A stretch of 64,000 nucleotides of DNA from REEB506 sp049317545. GTDB taxonomy: Bacteria > Pseudomonadota > Alphaproteobacteria > Caulobacterales > Aquidulcibacteraceae. The notes under the pieces were generated by a model, which saw only the letters and a program-made list of their open reading frames with translations, did not search any database and was not told the origin of the DNA. Numbering within the stretch: the stretch's first letter is position 1; each line of letters opens with the position of its first letter. The translations under genes and the position numbers were made by a program. The stretch spans positions 1 through 64,000 of the forward strand of contig JBMOIB010000003.1 in the NCBI GenBank assembly GCA_049317545.1. The letters are read 5' to 3'. Positions 1-7,578 of the stretch are shown here, in pieces.

Positions 1-62
1 CTGGCCGCAGCGACGAGGGGATGATGGCATGGGTTTTTGGGGGTGGGGATAAGTTCAAACTT

Positions 63-165
63 GTCATCCCCGACGGAGCGCGCGAGCCACGGAGATCGGG
101 GACCTTGTTCTGGATGTGCACTCGGCACGAGGTCCCGGGTCTCGCTCTCGCTCGCCCGGGATGAC
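63..165. repeat. Dispersed intergenic repeat, copy 1
   Basis: About 100 bp bounded by short inverted ends (GTCATCC at 63-69, GGATGAC at 159-165). It shares with copy 2 a nearly identical right half containing GAGGTCCCGGGTCTCGCT and CGCTCGCCCGGGATGACGA, and a similar CTTGTTC segment. The CCCGGG blocks inside can pair. This looks like a dispersed palindromic intergenic element of the kind common in alphaproteobacteria. No coding potential is apparent. Confidence 0.6.
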
Positions 166-179
166 GAACAAGCGGGCGC

Positions 180-276
180 GTCATCCTCGAGAGCGCGTAG
201 CGCGTGAGGGGATCGGGAACCTTGTTCAGGACCTGGAACGAGGTCCCGGGTCTCGCTGACGCTCGCCCGGGATGAC
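180..276. repeat. Dispersed intergenic repeat, copy 2
   Basis: Second copy of the element at 63-165, in the same orientation, again starting GTCATCC and ending GGATGAC. The left half has diverged more than the right half. It ends 10 bp before the stop codon of the minus-strand SDR gene, so its fold could also act at the 3' end of the radA-cvpA-purF-SDR transcript. No run of T follows on the minus strand, so I do not call it a classical terminator. Confidence 0.6.
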
Positions 277-286
277 GAGCGGAGGC

Positions 287-997
287 TCAGCGCTCAAATC
301 GGACGATTTCGCCGTGGCGGGTGCAGGCCGACGACATCAGCTCGAGGAAGAGCGGCGCCACGTCTTCCGGGGTCGGCAGGGTCAGCGGATCTTCGCCGGG
401 GAAGGCCTTGTTGCGCATGGCGGTGCGCACGGGGCCGGGGCTCAGGAGATTGACCTTGATGGGCGTGATGCGCACTTCGGCGGCGTAGGTGAGCGCCATG
501 GCCTCAAGTGCGGCCTTGGAGAGCGCGTAGGGCCCCCAATAGGCGGTGTTCTTGTGCGCAGCGCCCGAGGTGACGAAGACGACGCGCGGCGCGCTCGATT
601 GGCGCAGCAGCGGGTCCATGGCGCGGATCAGGCGGTAGTTCGCGGTGACGTTGACGGAGAGCACCTCCTCCATCATGCGCGGGCGGGCCTGGAACAGGGG
701 CGTCAATTCGCCGAGCACGCCGGCGCAGGCGACGAGGCCGTCGAGCCGCCGGAAGCGTTCGAACAGCGCAGCGCCGAGGCGGTCGATGCCGTCGTGGTCC
801 TTGAGGTCGAGCGGCGTCAGCGTGGCGCCTTCGCCGGTGAGGCGGGTGATCTCGTCGTCGAGCTCTTCGAGCGCCTTTTGGCTGCGCGCCACCGCGATGA
901 TGCGCCAGCCGGCCTGCGCCAGTGCGATGGCGGCGGCGCGGCCCAGACCGCGCGATGCGCCCGTGACCAGGGCGATGGGTTTTTCGGAAGTCGTCAT
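287..997 (-). CDS. SDR family NAD(P)-dependent oxidoreductase
   Basis: 236-residue classical short-chain dehydrogenase/reductase. The cofactor-binding glycine motif TGASRGLG is at residues 12-19. The catalytic triad reads as Ser144 (VTSGAA), Tyr157 and Lys161 (YALSK). The substrate cannot be told from the sequence. It is the last gene of the radA-cvpA-purF-SDR run and starts 9 nt after the purF stop, so it is probably co-transcribed. An SDR downstream of purF is, as I recall, a common alphaproteobacterial arrangement. Family assignment is firm; function is open. Confidence 0.9.
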   Translation of the reverse strand: MTTSEKPIALVTGASRGLGRAAAIALAQAGWRIIAVARSQKALEELDDEITRLTGEGATLTPLDLKDHDGIDRLGAALFERFRRLDGLVACAGVLGELTPLFQARPRMMEEVLSVNVTANYRLIRAMDPLLRQSSAPRVVFVTSGAAHKNTAYWGPYALSKAALEAMALTYAAEVRITPIKVNLLSPGPVRTAMRNKAFPGEDPLTLPTPEDVAPLFLELMSSACTRHGEIVRFER

Positions 998-1006
998 TCC
1001 AGTGGG

Positions 1007-2509
1007 TTAGGAGGCTTCCGCGAGCAGGGAAAGCTGGAAATCCTTCGAAGCGCGATCGCTGTCGCGATCCTCGAGCTCGGTCGGATAATCGCCGGTGAAG
1101 CAATGATCGGAATATTGCGGCGCATGCGCGTTGCGCTCGCGTTCTCCGAGCGCCCAGTACATGCCCTCGACCGACAAGAAGCCGACGCTGTCGGCGCCGA
1201 GCCGTTTGGCCATTTCGGGCAGGGACATGGTCGCGGCGATCAGTTCGCGCTCGCTCGGCATGTCGATGCCATAGAAATCCGCGTGCTTGATCGGCGGGCA
1301 GGCGACCCGAAAATGCACTTCTCGCGCGCCGGCTTCGCGCACCATGCGCACGATCTGCTCCGACGTCGTGCCGCGAACGATCGAATCGTCGACCAAAACA
1401 ACGCTTTTGTCCTGCAGCACCATGCGGTTGGCGGAATGCTTCATGCGCACCTTGAACTGCCGGATTTCCTGCTTCGGCTGGATGAAGGTGCGTCCGACGT
1501 AATGGTTGCGGATGATGCCGAGTTCGTAGGGGATCGCCGCCGCTGCGGCGTAGCCGAGCGCGGCGGGCACGCCGGAATCGGGCACCGGCACGACGATGTC
1601 GGCGCCGAGCGCGGGCTGCTCGATCGCCAGACGCTCGCCCAATCGCTTGCGCACGTCGTAGACGCTGCGGCCGTCGATGATCGAATCGGGACGTGCGAAA
1701 TAGACGTATTCGAAGACGCACGGGCGCGGCGCGATGGCGGCGAACGGCGTTTTGCTCTCGATCGTTGCGCGCCCGTCGACGCCGCGGCGGATCACCACCA
1801 CTTCGCCATTGCCGATCTGGCGCACGAAGCGCGCGCCGATGATGTCGAGCGCGCAGGTCTCAGACGCCAGGATCGGCGCGCCGTCGAGGTCGCCGAGCAC
1901 GAGCGGGCGGATGCCCAAAGGATCGCGTGCGCCGATCACCATGCCGTCGGTCAGGCAGACGAGCGCATAGGCCCCTGAAATCTGCTGCAGGGCGTCGACG
2001 AAACGATCCACCACAGTGCGACGCCGCGAACGGGCCATGAGCTGAAGGATGACTTCGGTGTCGGACGTGCTTTGGAAGATCGCGCCTTCGCGCACGAGGT
2101 CGTGGCGCAGCGCGCGCGCGTTGGTGAGATTGCCGTTGTGGCCGATGGCGAAGCCGCCGGTCGGCAGATCGGCGAACAGCGGCTGGACGTTGCGAAGGAT
2201 CGTGCCGCCCTGGGTAGCGTAGCGGGTGTGGCCGATCGCGGCGAAGCCCGGCAGCCGTTGGCGCACGCTTTCGCCGGCGAAATGATCGCCCACGAGGCCG
2301 AGATGACGCTCGGTGTGGAAGTGCTCGCCGTCGAAGGCGGCGATGCCGCAGCCCTCCTGGCCGCGATGCTGCAGCGCGTGCAGGCCGAGCGCCGTCAGGA
2401 TCGAGGCGTCCTCGTTGCCGAGCACCGCGAAGACGCCGCAGGCGTCGCGCAGGCGATCCTCCTCCGGGTCGTAGTTCCAAAGCGGACCGCGCGCAGGGAC
2501 CTCAGGCAT
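1007..2509 (-). CDS. purF: Amidophosphoribosyltransferase
   Basis: First committed enzyme of purine synthesis: PRPP + glutamine to 5-phosphoribosylamine. It has 500 residues, the normal length. The N-terminal class II glutamine amidotransferase domain carries the nucleophile Cys24 in RDACGVFAV, implying removal of a short propeptide. The GHTRYATQG and HNGNLTN motifs follow. The C-terminal phosphoribosyltransferase domain has the PRPP loop VLVDDSIVRGTTS near residues 369-381. The ATG is supported by a purine-rich site just upstream. The cvpA neighbour is the classical purF partner, and purM and purN lie elsewhere in this window. Confidence 0.98.
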   Translation of the reverse strand: MPEVPARGPLWNYDPEEDRLRDACGVFAVLGNEDASILTALGLHALQHRGQEGCGIAAFDGEHFHTERHLGLVGDHFAGESVRQRLPGFAAIGHTRYATQGGTILRNVQPLFADLPTGGFAIGHNGNLTNARALRHDLVREGAIFQSTSDTEVILQLMARSRRRTVVDRFVDALQQISGAYALVCLTDGMVIGARDPLGIRPLVLGDLDGAPILASETCALDIIGARFVRQIGNGEVVVIRRGVDGRATIESKTPFAAIAPRPCVFEYVYFARPDSIIDGRSVYDVRKRLGERLAIEQPALGADIVVPVPDSGVPAALGYAAAAAIPYELGIIRNHYVGRTFIQPKQEIRQFKVRMKHSANRMVLQDKSVVLVDDSIVRGTTSEQIVRMVREAGAREVHFRVACPPIKHADFYGIDMPSERELIAATMSLPEMAKRLGADSVGFLSVEGMYWALGERERNAHAPQYSDHCFTGDYPTELEDRDSDRASKDFQLSLLAEAS

Positions 2510-2554
2510 GAGCGTTCCTCTCGCTGGGGCCGGTCGCGCTTGACCTGACCCCGC

Positions 2555-3124
2555 TTAGTTCTGAGCCGGCGCCTCGCTCGGGCCGGCGGCAGGCGAATCA
2601 GTGGACGTCTTGTCCCGAATATAGGTCCGCGCTTGCGGAATAACCGCCTCAACCATGGCCGAGGCTTGGTTGAGGATCGGATAAAGGCGCGCTTCGGTCA
2701 TGAAACGCGGCATCGGGGCCTGCGGCGCGCCGGTGATGTGGCGCATCAGGAGCACCGCAAGGGCCAGGATCAACACGCCGCGGAAGATGCCGAACGCCAA
2801 GCCGGCGAAGCGGTCGAGCGCGCCGATCTCGGTCGATTGGTGCACGGCTTTGGCCAGCATCGACGTGACGATCGTGACCGCGATGAAAACCACAAGGAAC
2901 AGAAGCACGGCCGCCGCCGCTTCAGCGACGATCGGCGGCTGGAAGAAACCCGAAAGAAGCGGCGTCACGTACTGGCGCAGGTAGAGCGCCGCCAGCGCGC
3001 CGACGATGAACGCGACGATCGAAAAGACCTCGCGCAACAGGCCGCGCGCAAACGCCATGATTCCGGAAATCAGAATGATCCCCAGCGCCAGCGCGTCGAA
3101 CCAATTCAAACCGATCGCTTCCAT
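2555..3124 (-). CDS. cvpA: CvpA family membrane protein
   Basis: 189-residue inner-membrane protein with about four hydrophobic segments, starting NWFDALALGIILISG and containing the glycine-rich GLLREVFS region typical of CvpA (colicin V production protein). The role is poorly defined: in enterobacteria it is linked to colicin V export and envelope stress. I chose the ATG at 3124, with GGAG about 7 nt upstream, over a TTG six codons earlier. It lies 45 nt before purF and 30 nt after radA on the same strand. The Pro/Ala-rich C-terminal tail looks disordered. Confidence 0.93.
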   Translation of the reverse strand: MEAIGLNWFDALALGIILISGIMAFARGLLREVFSIVAFIVGALAALYLRQYVTPLLSGFFQPPIVAEAAAAVLLFLVVFIAVTIVTSMLAKAVHQSTEIGALDRFAGLAFGIFRGVLILALAVLLMRHITGAPQAPMPRFMTEARLYPILNQASAMVEAVIPQARTYIRDKTSTDSPAAGPSEAPAQN

Positions 3125-3154
3125 CGCCGTCTCCACCCCCAAGAACGCCGGCGT

Positions 3155-4531
3155 TCAGCCGCCGCGTCGCGTTTGTGGTGCGATTGCTTCGGCCAGCTCG
3201 CTGAGCGCGCCGAGCGTTCGCACCTCGACATCGGCGCCGCCGTCTGCCCCCACAGGCGCCAGCGCCCGCCGGAATCCGAGCTTGGCGGCTTCCTTGAGAC
3301 GGAGCTCGGCCCGGCCGACGGCGCGGACGTCGCCCGACAGGGCCGCCTCGCCAAAGACGACGCAATCGTCCGGCAAAGGCTCGTCGAACAGCGCGGAAAT
3401 CAAGGCCGCCGCGACCGCGAGGTCAGCGGCGGGCTCTGTGATCTTCAAGCCGCCGGCGACGCTTAGGTACACGTCCCGGCCCGCGAAACCAAGCCCGCAG
3501 CGCGTTTCGAGCACCGCAAGGATCATCGCCAGACGCGCGGAGTCCCAGCCGACCACCGCCCGGCGCGGGGTGCCGTAGGCGGCCGGCGCCGCAAGCGCCT
3601 GGATGTCGACGAGCATGGGGCGCGAGCCCTCGACGGCCGCGAACACCGCCGTGCCGCTCGACCGCCGCCCGCTCGACCCGAGGAACAAGGCGGAGGGGTT
3701 GGGCGTTTCGCGCAAGCCCTTCTCCCCCATTTCGAAGACGCCGATCTCGTCGGTGGCGCCGAAGCGGTTCTTCACGGCGCGCAGAATGCGGAACGGGTGG
3801 CCGCGCTCGCCCTCGAAATAGATCACCGCGTCGACGAGGTGTTCGACGACGCGCGGGCCGGCGATCTGGCCGTCCTTGGTGACGTGGCCGACCAGCAGGA
3901 TCGCGCAGCCGGCCTTTTTGGCGTGGCGCACGAGTTCGTGGGCGCAGGCGCGGACCTGGACGACGGTGCCCGGCGCGGCGTTGACGCCCTCGGCCCATAG
4001 GGTCTGGATCGAATCGATGATCGCCACGTCGGGCTTGAGCGACTTCAGGCCTTCCAGGATCAGGCGCAGATCGGTTTCGGCGGCGAGGCGAACGGGCGCG
4101 TCCGCCACGCCAAGGCGGCGGGCCCGGTCCTGGACCTGGGCTTCGGCCTCTTCGCCCGTCAGGTAGGCGACACTCGCGCCGCCGCGGGCCAAGCCGGCTG
4201 CGGCCTGGAGAAGCAGCGTCGATTTGCCGACGCCGGGATCGCCGCCGATCAGCACCGCGCTTGCGGGCACGAGACCTCCCCCGCAGACCCGGTCGAACTC
4301 GCTGATGCCGGAACGGCGCCGCGCCGGAGGATCGGTCTCGCCGCTCAGCTCGGAGAACGCGAGGCCCTTGCCGCGCTTGCCGGTGGGCGCTGCGAGGGCG
4401 CCGGGGACGACAGCGCGCAGGGTTTCTTCCTGCAGCGTGTTCCAGGCCCCGCAGGCCTCGCATTTGCCCGCCCATTTCGGCGTGACCGCGCCGCAGGACT
4501 GGCAGATGAAGACGGTTTCCGGTTTGGCCAT
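3155..4531 (-). CDS. radA: DNA repair protein RadA
   Basis: 458-residue RadA (Sms), a RecA-like ATPase that drives branch migration during recombination. The N-terminal zinc finger has Cys10, Cys13, Cys24 and Cys27 (CQSCG, CEACG). The Walker A motif is GDPGVGKST at 97-105. The RadA-specific KNRFG motif is present in the middle, followed by a Lon-protease-like C-terminal domain that appears non-proteolytic. Length and domain order are standard. It is the first gene of the minus-strand run leading to cvpA and purF, and diverges from the cytochrome c gene at 4622. Confidence 0.98.
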   Translation of the reverse strand: MAKPETVFICQSCGAVTPKWAGKCEACGAWNTLQEETLRAVVPGALAAPTGKRGKGLAFSELSGETDPPARRRSGISEFDRVCGGGLVPASAVLIGGDPGVGKSTLLLQAAAGLARGGASVAYLTGEEAEAQVQDRARRLGVADAPVRLAAETDLRLILEGLKSLKPDVAIIDSIQTLWAEGVNAAPGTVVQVRACAHELVRHAKKAGCAILLVGHVTKDGQIAGPRVVEHLVDAVIYFEGERGHPFRILRAVKNRFGATDEIGVFEMGEKGLRETPNPSALFLGSSGRRSSGTAVFAAVEGSRPMLVDIQALAAPAAYGTPRRAVVGWDSARLAMILAVLETRCGLGFAGRDVYLSVAGGLKITEPAADLAVAAALISALFDEPLPDDCVVFGEAALSGDVRAVGRAELRLKEAAKLGFRRALAPVGADGGADVEVRTLGALSELAEAIAPQTRRGG

Positions 4532-4566
4532 GGCGCGGGTCTAATCCGAATCGTCGCCGGCGTCGC

Positions 4567-4595
4567 TTGATCTCGCGGGCGCCATGCCGTCTAGA
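4567..4595 (+). promoter_or_regulatory. Candidate sigma-70 promoter for the cytochrome c gene
   Basis: TTGATC at 4567-4572 and TCTAGA at 4590-4595 are separated by 17 bp, in the divergent gap between radA and the cytochrome gene. The -35 matches 4 of 6 consensus bases and the -10 matches 3 of 6. A start near 4602 would leave a leader of about 20 nt containing GGAG at 4604-4607. Found by pattern only. Confidence 0.4.
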
Positions 4596-4621
4596 CTGGG
4601 GCGTGGAGCTTGATTGATCGC

Positions 4622-4990
4622 ATGCGCGTCGCCCTGATCGCCGTCCTCGTCGTTGCAACCGCCGGCTGCGCCATGCCGGTCGGTCGGAAGTCGCACGCGA
4701 GCGAGCCGTCGCCCGCCGCCGTGATCGAGGATGGCCGCGCCATCGCCGAGGCGCAGTGCGCCGGCTGCCATGCCGTCGGCGCCTTTGGGACGAGCCCGCG
4801 GCCCGACGCGCCGCCGTTCCGCACGATCCTGACGCGCTATCGCGCCGACGTGCTCGAAGAGGAATTGGACAACGGCATCAAGCTCGGCCACCCGGACATG
4901 CCGCGGTTCCAGCTCAATCCGCAGGGCGCAAGCGCGCTGCTCGCCTATCTGCGGTCGATCCAGGCGCCGCCGGCGGCGCCGAAACCCTGA
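4622..4990 (+). CDS. Small lipoprotein c-type cytochrome
   Basis: 122 residues from the ATG; a TTG four codons earlier is possible but sits too close to the GGAG site. The N-terminus is a hydrophobic signal ending in a lipobox (TAGC, Cys16), predicting a membrane-anchored periplasmic protein. One haem site CAGCH (Cys46, Cys49, His50) and a likely axial Met in GHPDMPRF make it a class I monohaem cytochrome c. The redox partner is unknown. Its stop codon abuts the mlaF stop on the other strand with no base between, so no conventional terminator fits. Confidence 0.88.
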   Translation: MRVALIAVLVVATAGCAMPVGRKSHASEPSPAAVIEDGRAIAEAQCAGCHAVGAFGTSPRPDAPPFRTILTRYRADVLEEELDNGIKLGHPDMPRFQLNPQGASALLAYLRSIQAPPAAPKP

Positions 4991-5758
4991 TCAGACGACT
5001 GCCTGGATCGGGCCTTCGGCGCGGCCGTTGATGAATTGATCCACGTGCGCCGAGCCGCTGGAATCGATGCTGGCCGCCGGACCTCGCCAGATGATTTTGC
5101 CCTGATGCAGCATGGCGATTTCGTCCGCGATTTTGCGCGCGCTCGCCATGTCGTGGGTGATGCTGACGGCGGCGCAGCCGAGGTCTTTGACCATCTCCAG
5201 GATCACGTCGTTGATCGCGTCGGCGGTAATCGGATCGAGTCCGGTCGTGGGCTCGTCGAAGAACAGGATCTCGGGGCGCGAGATGATGGCTCGGGCGAGG
5301 CCCGCGCGCTTCTGCATGCCGCCGGACAATTCCACGGGATAGCGGTCGGCGAACTCGGGCGCGAGGCGCACCATCCGCATGGTTTCGAGCGCGCGATCTT
5401 TGGCCTCGGCGCGCGCCATGCCGTCGGCGTGGATCAGGCGGAAGGCGACGTTTTCCCAGACGGGCAGGCTGTCGAACAGCGCCGCGCCCTGGAAGAGCAT
5501 TCCGAATTTGCCCATCACCCGCGCGCGCTCGTCCGGCGTCGCGTGGGCGACGTCGACGCCGTCGATGCGGATCTCGCCCGCGTCGGGCGGCAGGATGCCG
5601 AGAGCGGTCTTGAGCGTCACCGATTTACCCACGCCCGACGCGCCGATCACCACCAGCGAGCGTCCGGCGGCGACGTCGAGGTCGACGCCTTGCAGGACGT
5701 CGCGCCCGCCGAGGCGCTTGCGCACGCCGACCCAGGCCAGTTTCGCGGGCGGGCTCAT
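4991..5758 (-). CDS. mlaF: ABC transporter ATP-binding protein, MlaF type
   Basis: 255 residues. ATPase of the Mla phospholipid transporter, which moves lipids between inner and outer membrane. Walker A GASGVGKS is at 39-46, the ABC signature LSGGM at 144-148, and Walker B ILFFDEP at 164-170, followed by TTGLDP as in MlaF/Ttg2A. I chose the ATG at 5758, which overlaps the mlaE stop as ATGA, over a GTG three codons upstream. A likely MCE partner, mlaD, is about 40 kb away at 45889. Family is firm; the exact substrate is inferred. Confidence 0.92.
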   Translation of the reverse strand: MSPPAKLAWVGVRKRLGGRDVLQGVDLDVAAGRSLVVIGASGVGKSVTLKTALGILPPDAGEIRIDGVDVAHATPDERARVMGKFGMLFQGAALFDSLPVWENVAFRLIHADGMARAEAKDRALETMRMVRLAPEFADRYPVELSGGMQKRAGLARAIISRPEILFFDEPTTGLDPITADAINDVILEMVKDLGCAAVSITHDMASARKIADEIAMLHQGKIIWRGPAASIDSSGSAHVDQFINGRAEGPIQAVV

Positions 5759-6525
5759 GACGGCCACAGCGAGGTGATGATGAAATTGGCGGCGAGGATC
5801 AGAACCGCGGAGACCACGACCGCGTTGGTCGCCGCGCGGCCGACGCCGAGCGCGCCGCCGCTCGAGCGGAAGCCGAAATAGCAGCCCATGACGGCGACGA
5901 TGAAGCCAAACGCGGCCGCCTTGACGAGGCCGAGCGCAACGTCGGTGGCTTCCACGAAATCGAGCGTGTTGCGCAGATAAATCGCGCCGTTGAAGCCGAG
6001 CGAGCCGATGCCGACGAGATAGCCGCCCATGACGCCGATGATGTCGGCGACGAGCACCAGCACTGGAAACGTCGCCACGGCCGCCACCAGCCGCGGCGCG
6101 ATCAGGAAGCGCATTGGATCGGTGGACAGGGTGGAGAGCGCGTCGATCTGTTCGGTGACGCGCATGGTGCCGATTTCGGCGGCGAGGCCGGCGCTTACGC
6201 GGCCCGCGAGCATGAGCCCGGCGAGCACGGGGCCGAGCTCGCGCGTGATCCCGAGCACCACGATGTTCGGCACGAACTGCTCGGCGTTGAAGCGCGCGCC
6301 GCCGGTGTAGATGTTGAGCGCCAGGGCCGCGCCGATGAACACCGCCGTGAGCCCAACGACCGGCAGCGAGAGCCAGCCGATCCGGAGCAATTGGCGCGTG
6401 AACTGGCTGCCGTAGAAGGGCGGGCGCACGCAGGCCGCGGCGGCGCGGCCGGCGAATAGGCTCGCCGCGCCGATTTCGCGCAGCAGCGCGAGGGTGGTGC
6501 GGCCGATGCCGGCGAGAAGATTCAT
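5755..6525 (-). CDS. mlaE: ABC transporter permease, MlaE type
   Basis: 256-residue membrane permease of the MlaE/YrbE family, with about five to six hydrophobic segments. Typical family sequence includes ITRELGPVLAGLMLAGR and the following AAEIGTMRVTEQIDAL. It forms the transmembrane part of the Mla lipid transporter with MlaF, which overlaps its end by 4 nt. Its own ATG overlaps the alr stop by 4 nt (ATGA). The coupling to alr and dnaB places lipid transport in an operon with cell-wall and replication genes. Confidence 0.93.
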   Translation of the reverse strand: MNLLAGIGRTTLALLREIGAASLFAGRAAAACVRPPFYGSQFTRQLLRIGWLSLPVVGLTAVFIGAALALNIYTGGARFNAEQFVPNIVVLGITRELGPVLAGLMLAGRVSAGLAAEIGTMRVTEQIDALSTLSTDPMRFLIAPRLVAAVATFPVLVLVADIIGVMGGYLVGIGSLGFNGAIYLRNTLDFVEATDVALGLVKAAAFGFIVAVMGCYFGFRSSGGALGVGRAATNAVVVSAVLILAANFIITSLWPS

Positions 6526-7568
6526 CGTCCGCCCGTATAGGTTTTCGCCGTCCCGCGCAGCGAGGTCAGCAGCTCATAGGCGAGCGTTCCGGCGGCGGCC
6601 GCGACGTCGTCGATCGACAGGCCCGGTCCGACGAGAACCGCCTCGTCGCCGGCCCGCACGTTGAGGCCCGTCGCATCCACGGTGATGAGGTCCATCGATA
6701 CGCGTCCCAGGAATGGGCGCCGCTCGCCCCCGAGCACGGCATAGCCACGCCCGGAGAGAGACCGCAAGAGGCCGTCCGCATAGCCGGCGCCGAGCGTCGC
6801 GATCTGCATCGCCTGGGGCGCCTTGAATGCTGCGCCATAGCCGACGGCGTCGCCGGCGGCGATCGACCGCACCTGCAGCACCGGCGCCGCGATGCGCACG
6901 ACGGGGGCGAGCGGCGGCGCGCCCCGATCGAGAGGCGAACCGCCGTAGAGGCCGTTGCCGGGGCGGATCAGATCAAAAGCGTATTCGGGGCCGAGGAGCG
7001 CGCCGCCGCTGGCGGCGAGGCTGCGCGCGGCGCCGGGGAAGGCGCCCGCGCGGTCGATGAAGGCGGCGCGCTGGGCGGCGTTCATGTTCGAGGCTGGATC
7101 GCCGCCGCAGGCGAGGTGACTCATGACGAGCGCGGGCGAGAGCGCCATGGCGGCGAGTGCTGGATCATCGCTCGCCGACGCGCCGAGCCGGTTCATGCCG
7201 GTGTCGAGGTGCACGGCGCACGCGCGGCCGGGGCGTCCGGCGGTGAGCCAGGCGGCGGCTTCGGCAGCGCAGTTGAGCACGGGTCGCACGTCGCAGGATG
7301 AAAGAACGGCGGCGTCGGCGGCGTGAAACCCGCCGAGGACGTAGATCGTCGGTCCTGGTCCCAGGATGGCGCGCAAAGCTGCGGCCTCCCCCGCTGCGGC
7401 GACGAAAAACGTGCGTGCGCCCGCCCGCGCAAAGGCCGGCGCAAGCGCGTGCGCGCCCAATCCGTAGGCGTCGGCTTTGACCACGGCGGCGGTTTCGGCG
7501 TTCGGCGCAAGGCGATCGAAAAAGCGCCAGTTTGCGATCGCGGCGTCGAGATCGACGGCGACGCGCAT
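6522..7568 (-). CDS. alr: Alanine racemase
   Basis: PLP enzyme converting L-alanine to D-alanine for peptidoglycan. It has 348 residues from the ATG at 7568, which has AAAGG a few nt upstream. Longer readings would run into dnaB, whose stop is 10 nt before this start. The PLP lysine is Lys31 in VVKADAYGLGA, the family signature. The second catalytic region with Tyr in GAGYADGL and the RVSMDLITVD motif are present in the C-terminal beta domain. It lies between dnaB and mlaE on the same strand. Confidence 0.96.
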   Translation of the reverse strand: MRVAVDLDAAIANWRFFDRLAPNAETAAVVKADAYGLGAHALAPAFARAGARTFFVAAAGEAAALRAILGPGPTIYVLGGFHAADAAVLSSCDVRPVLNCAAEAAAWLTAGRPGRACAVHLDTGMNRLGASASDDPALAAMALSPALVMSHLACGGDPASNMNAAQRAAFIDRAGAFPGAARSLAASGGALLGPEYAFDLIRPGNGLYGGSPLDRGAPPLAPVVRIAAPVLQVRSIAAGDAVGYGAAFKAPQAMQIATLGAGYADGLLRSLSGRGYAVLGGERRPFLGRVSMDLITVDATGLNVRAGDEAVLVGPGLSIDDVAAAAGTLAYELLTSLRGTAKTYTGGR

Positions 7569-7578
7569 CAGCCTTTGC

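Noticed and set aside
272..1978. 568-codon open frame on the plus strand
   Set aside because: Antisense to the SDR and purF genes, rich in Arg/His/Ala with no recognisable domain; a by-product of high GC in the opposite frame.
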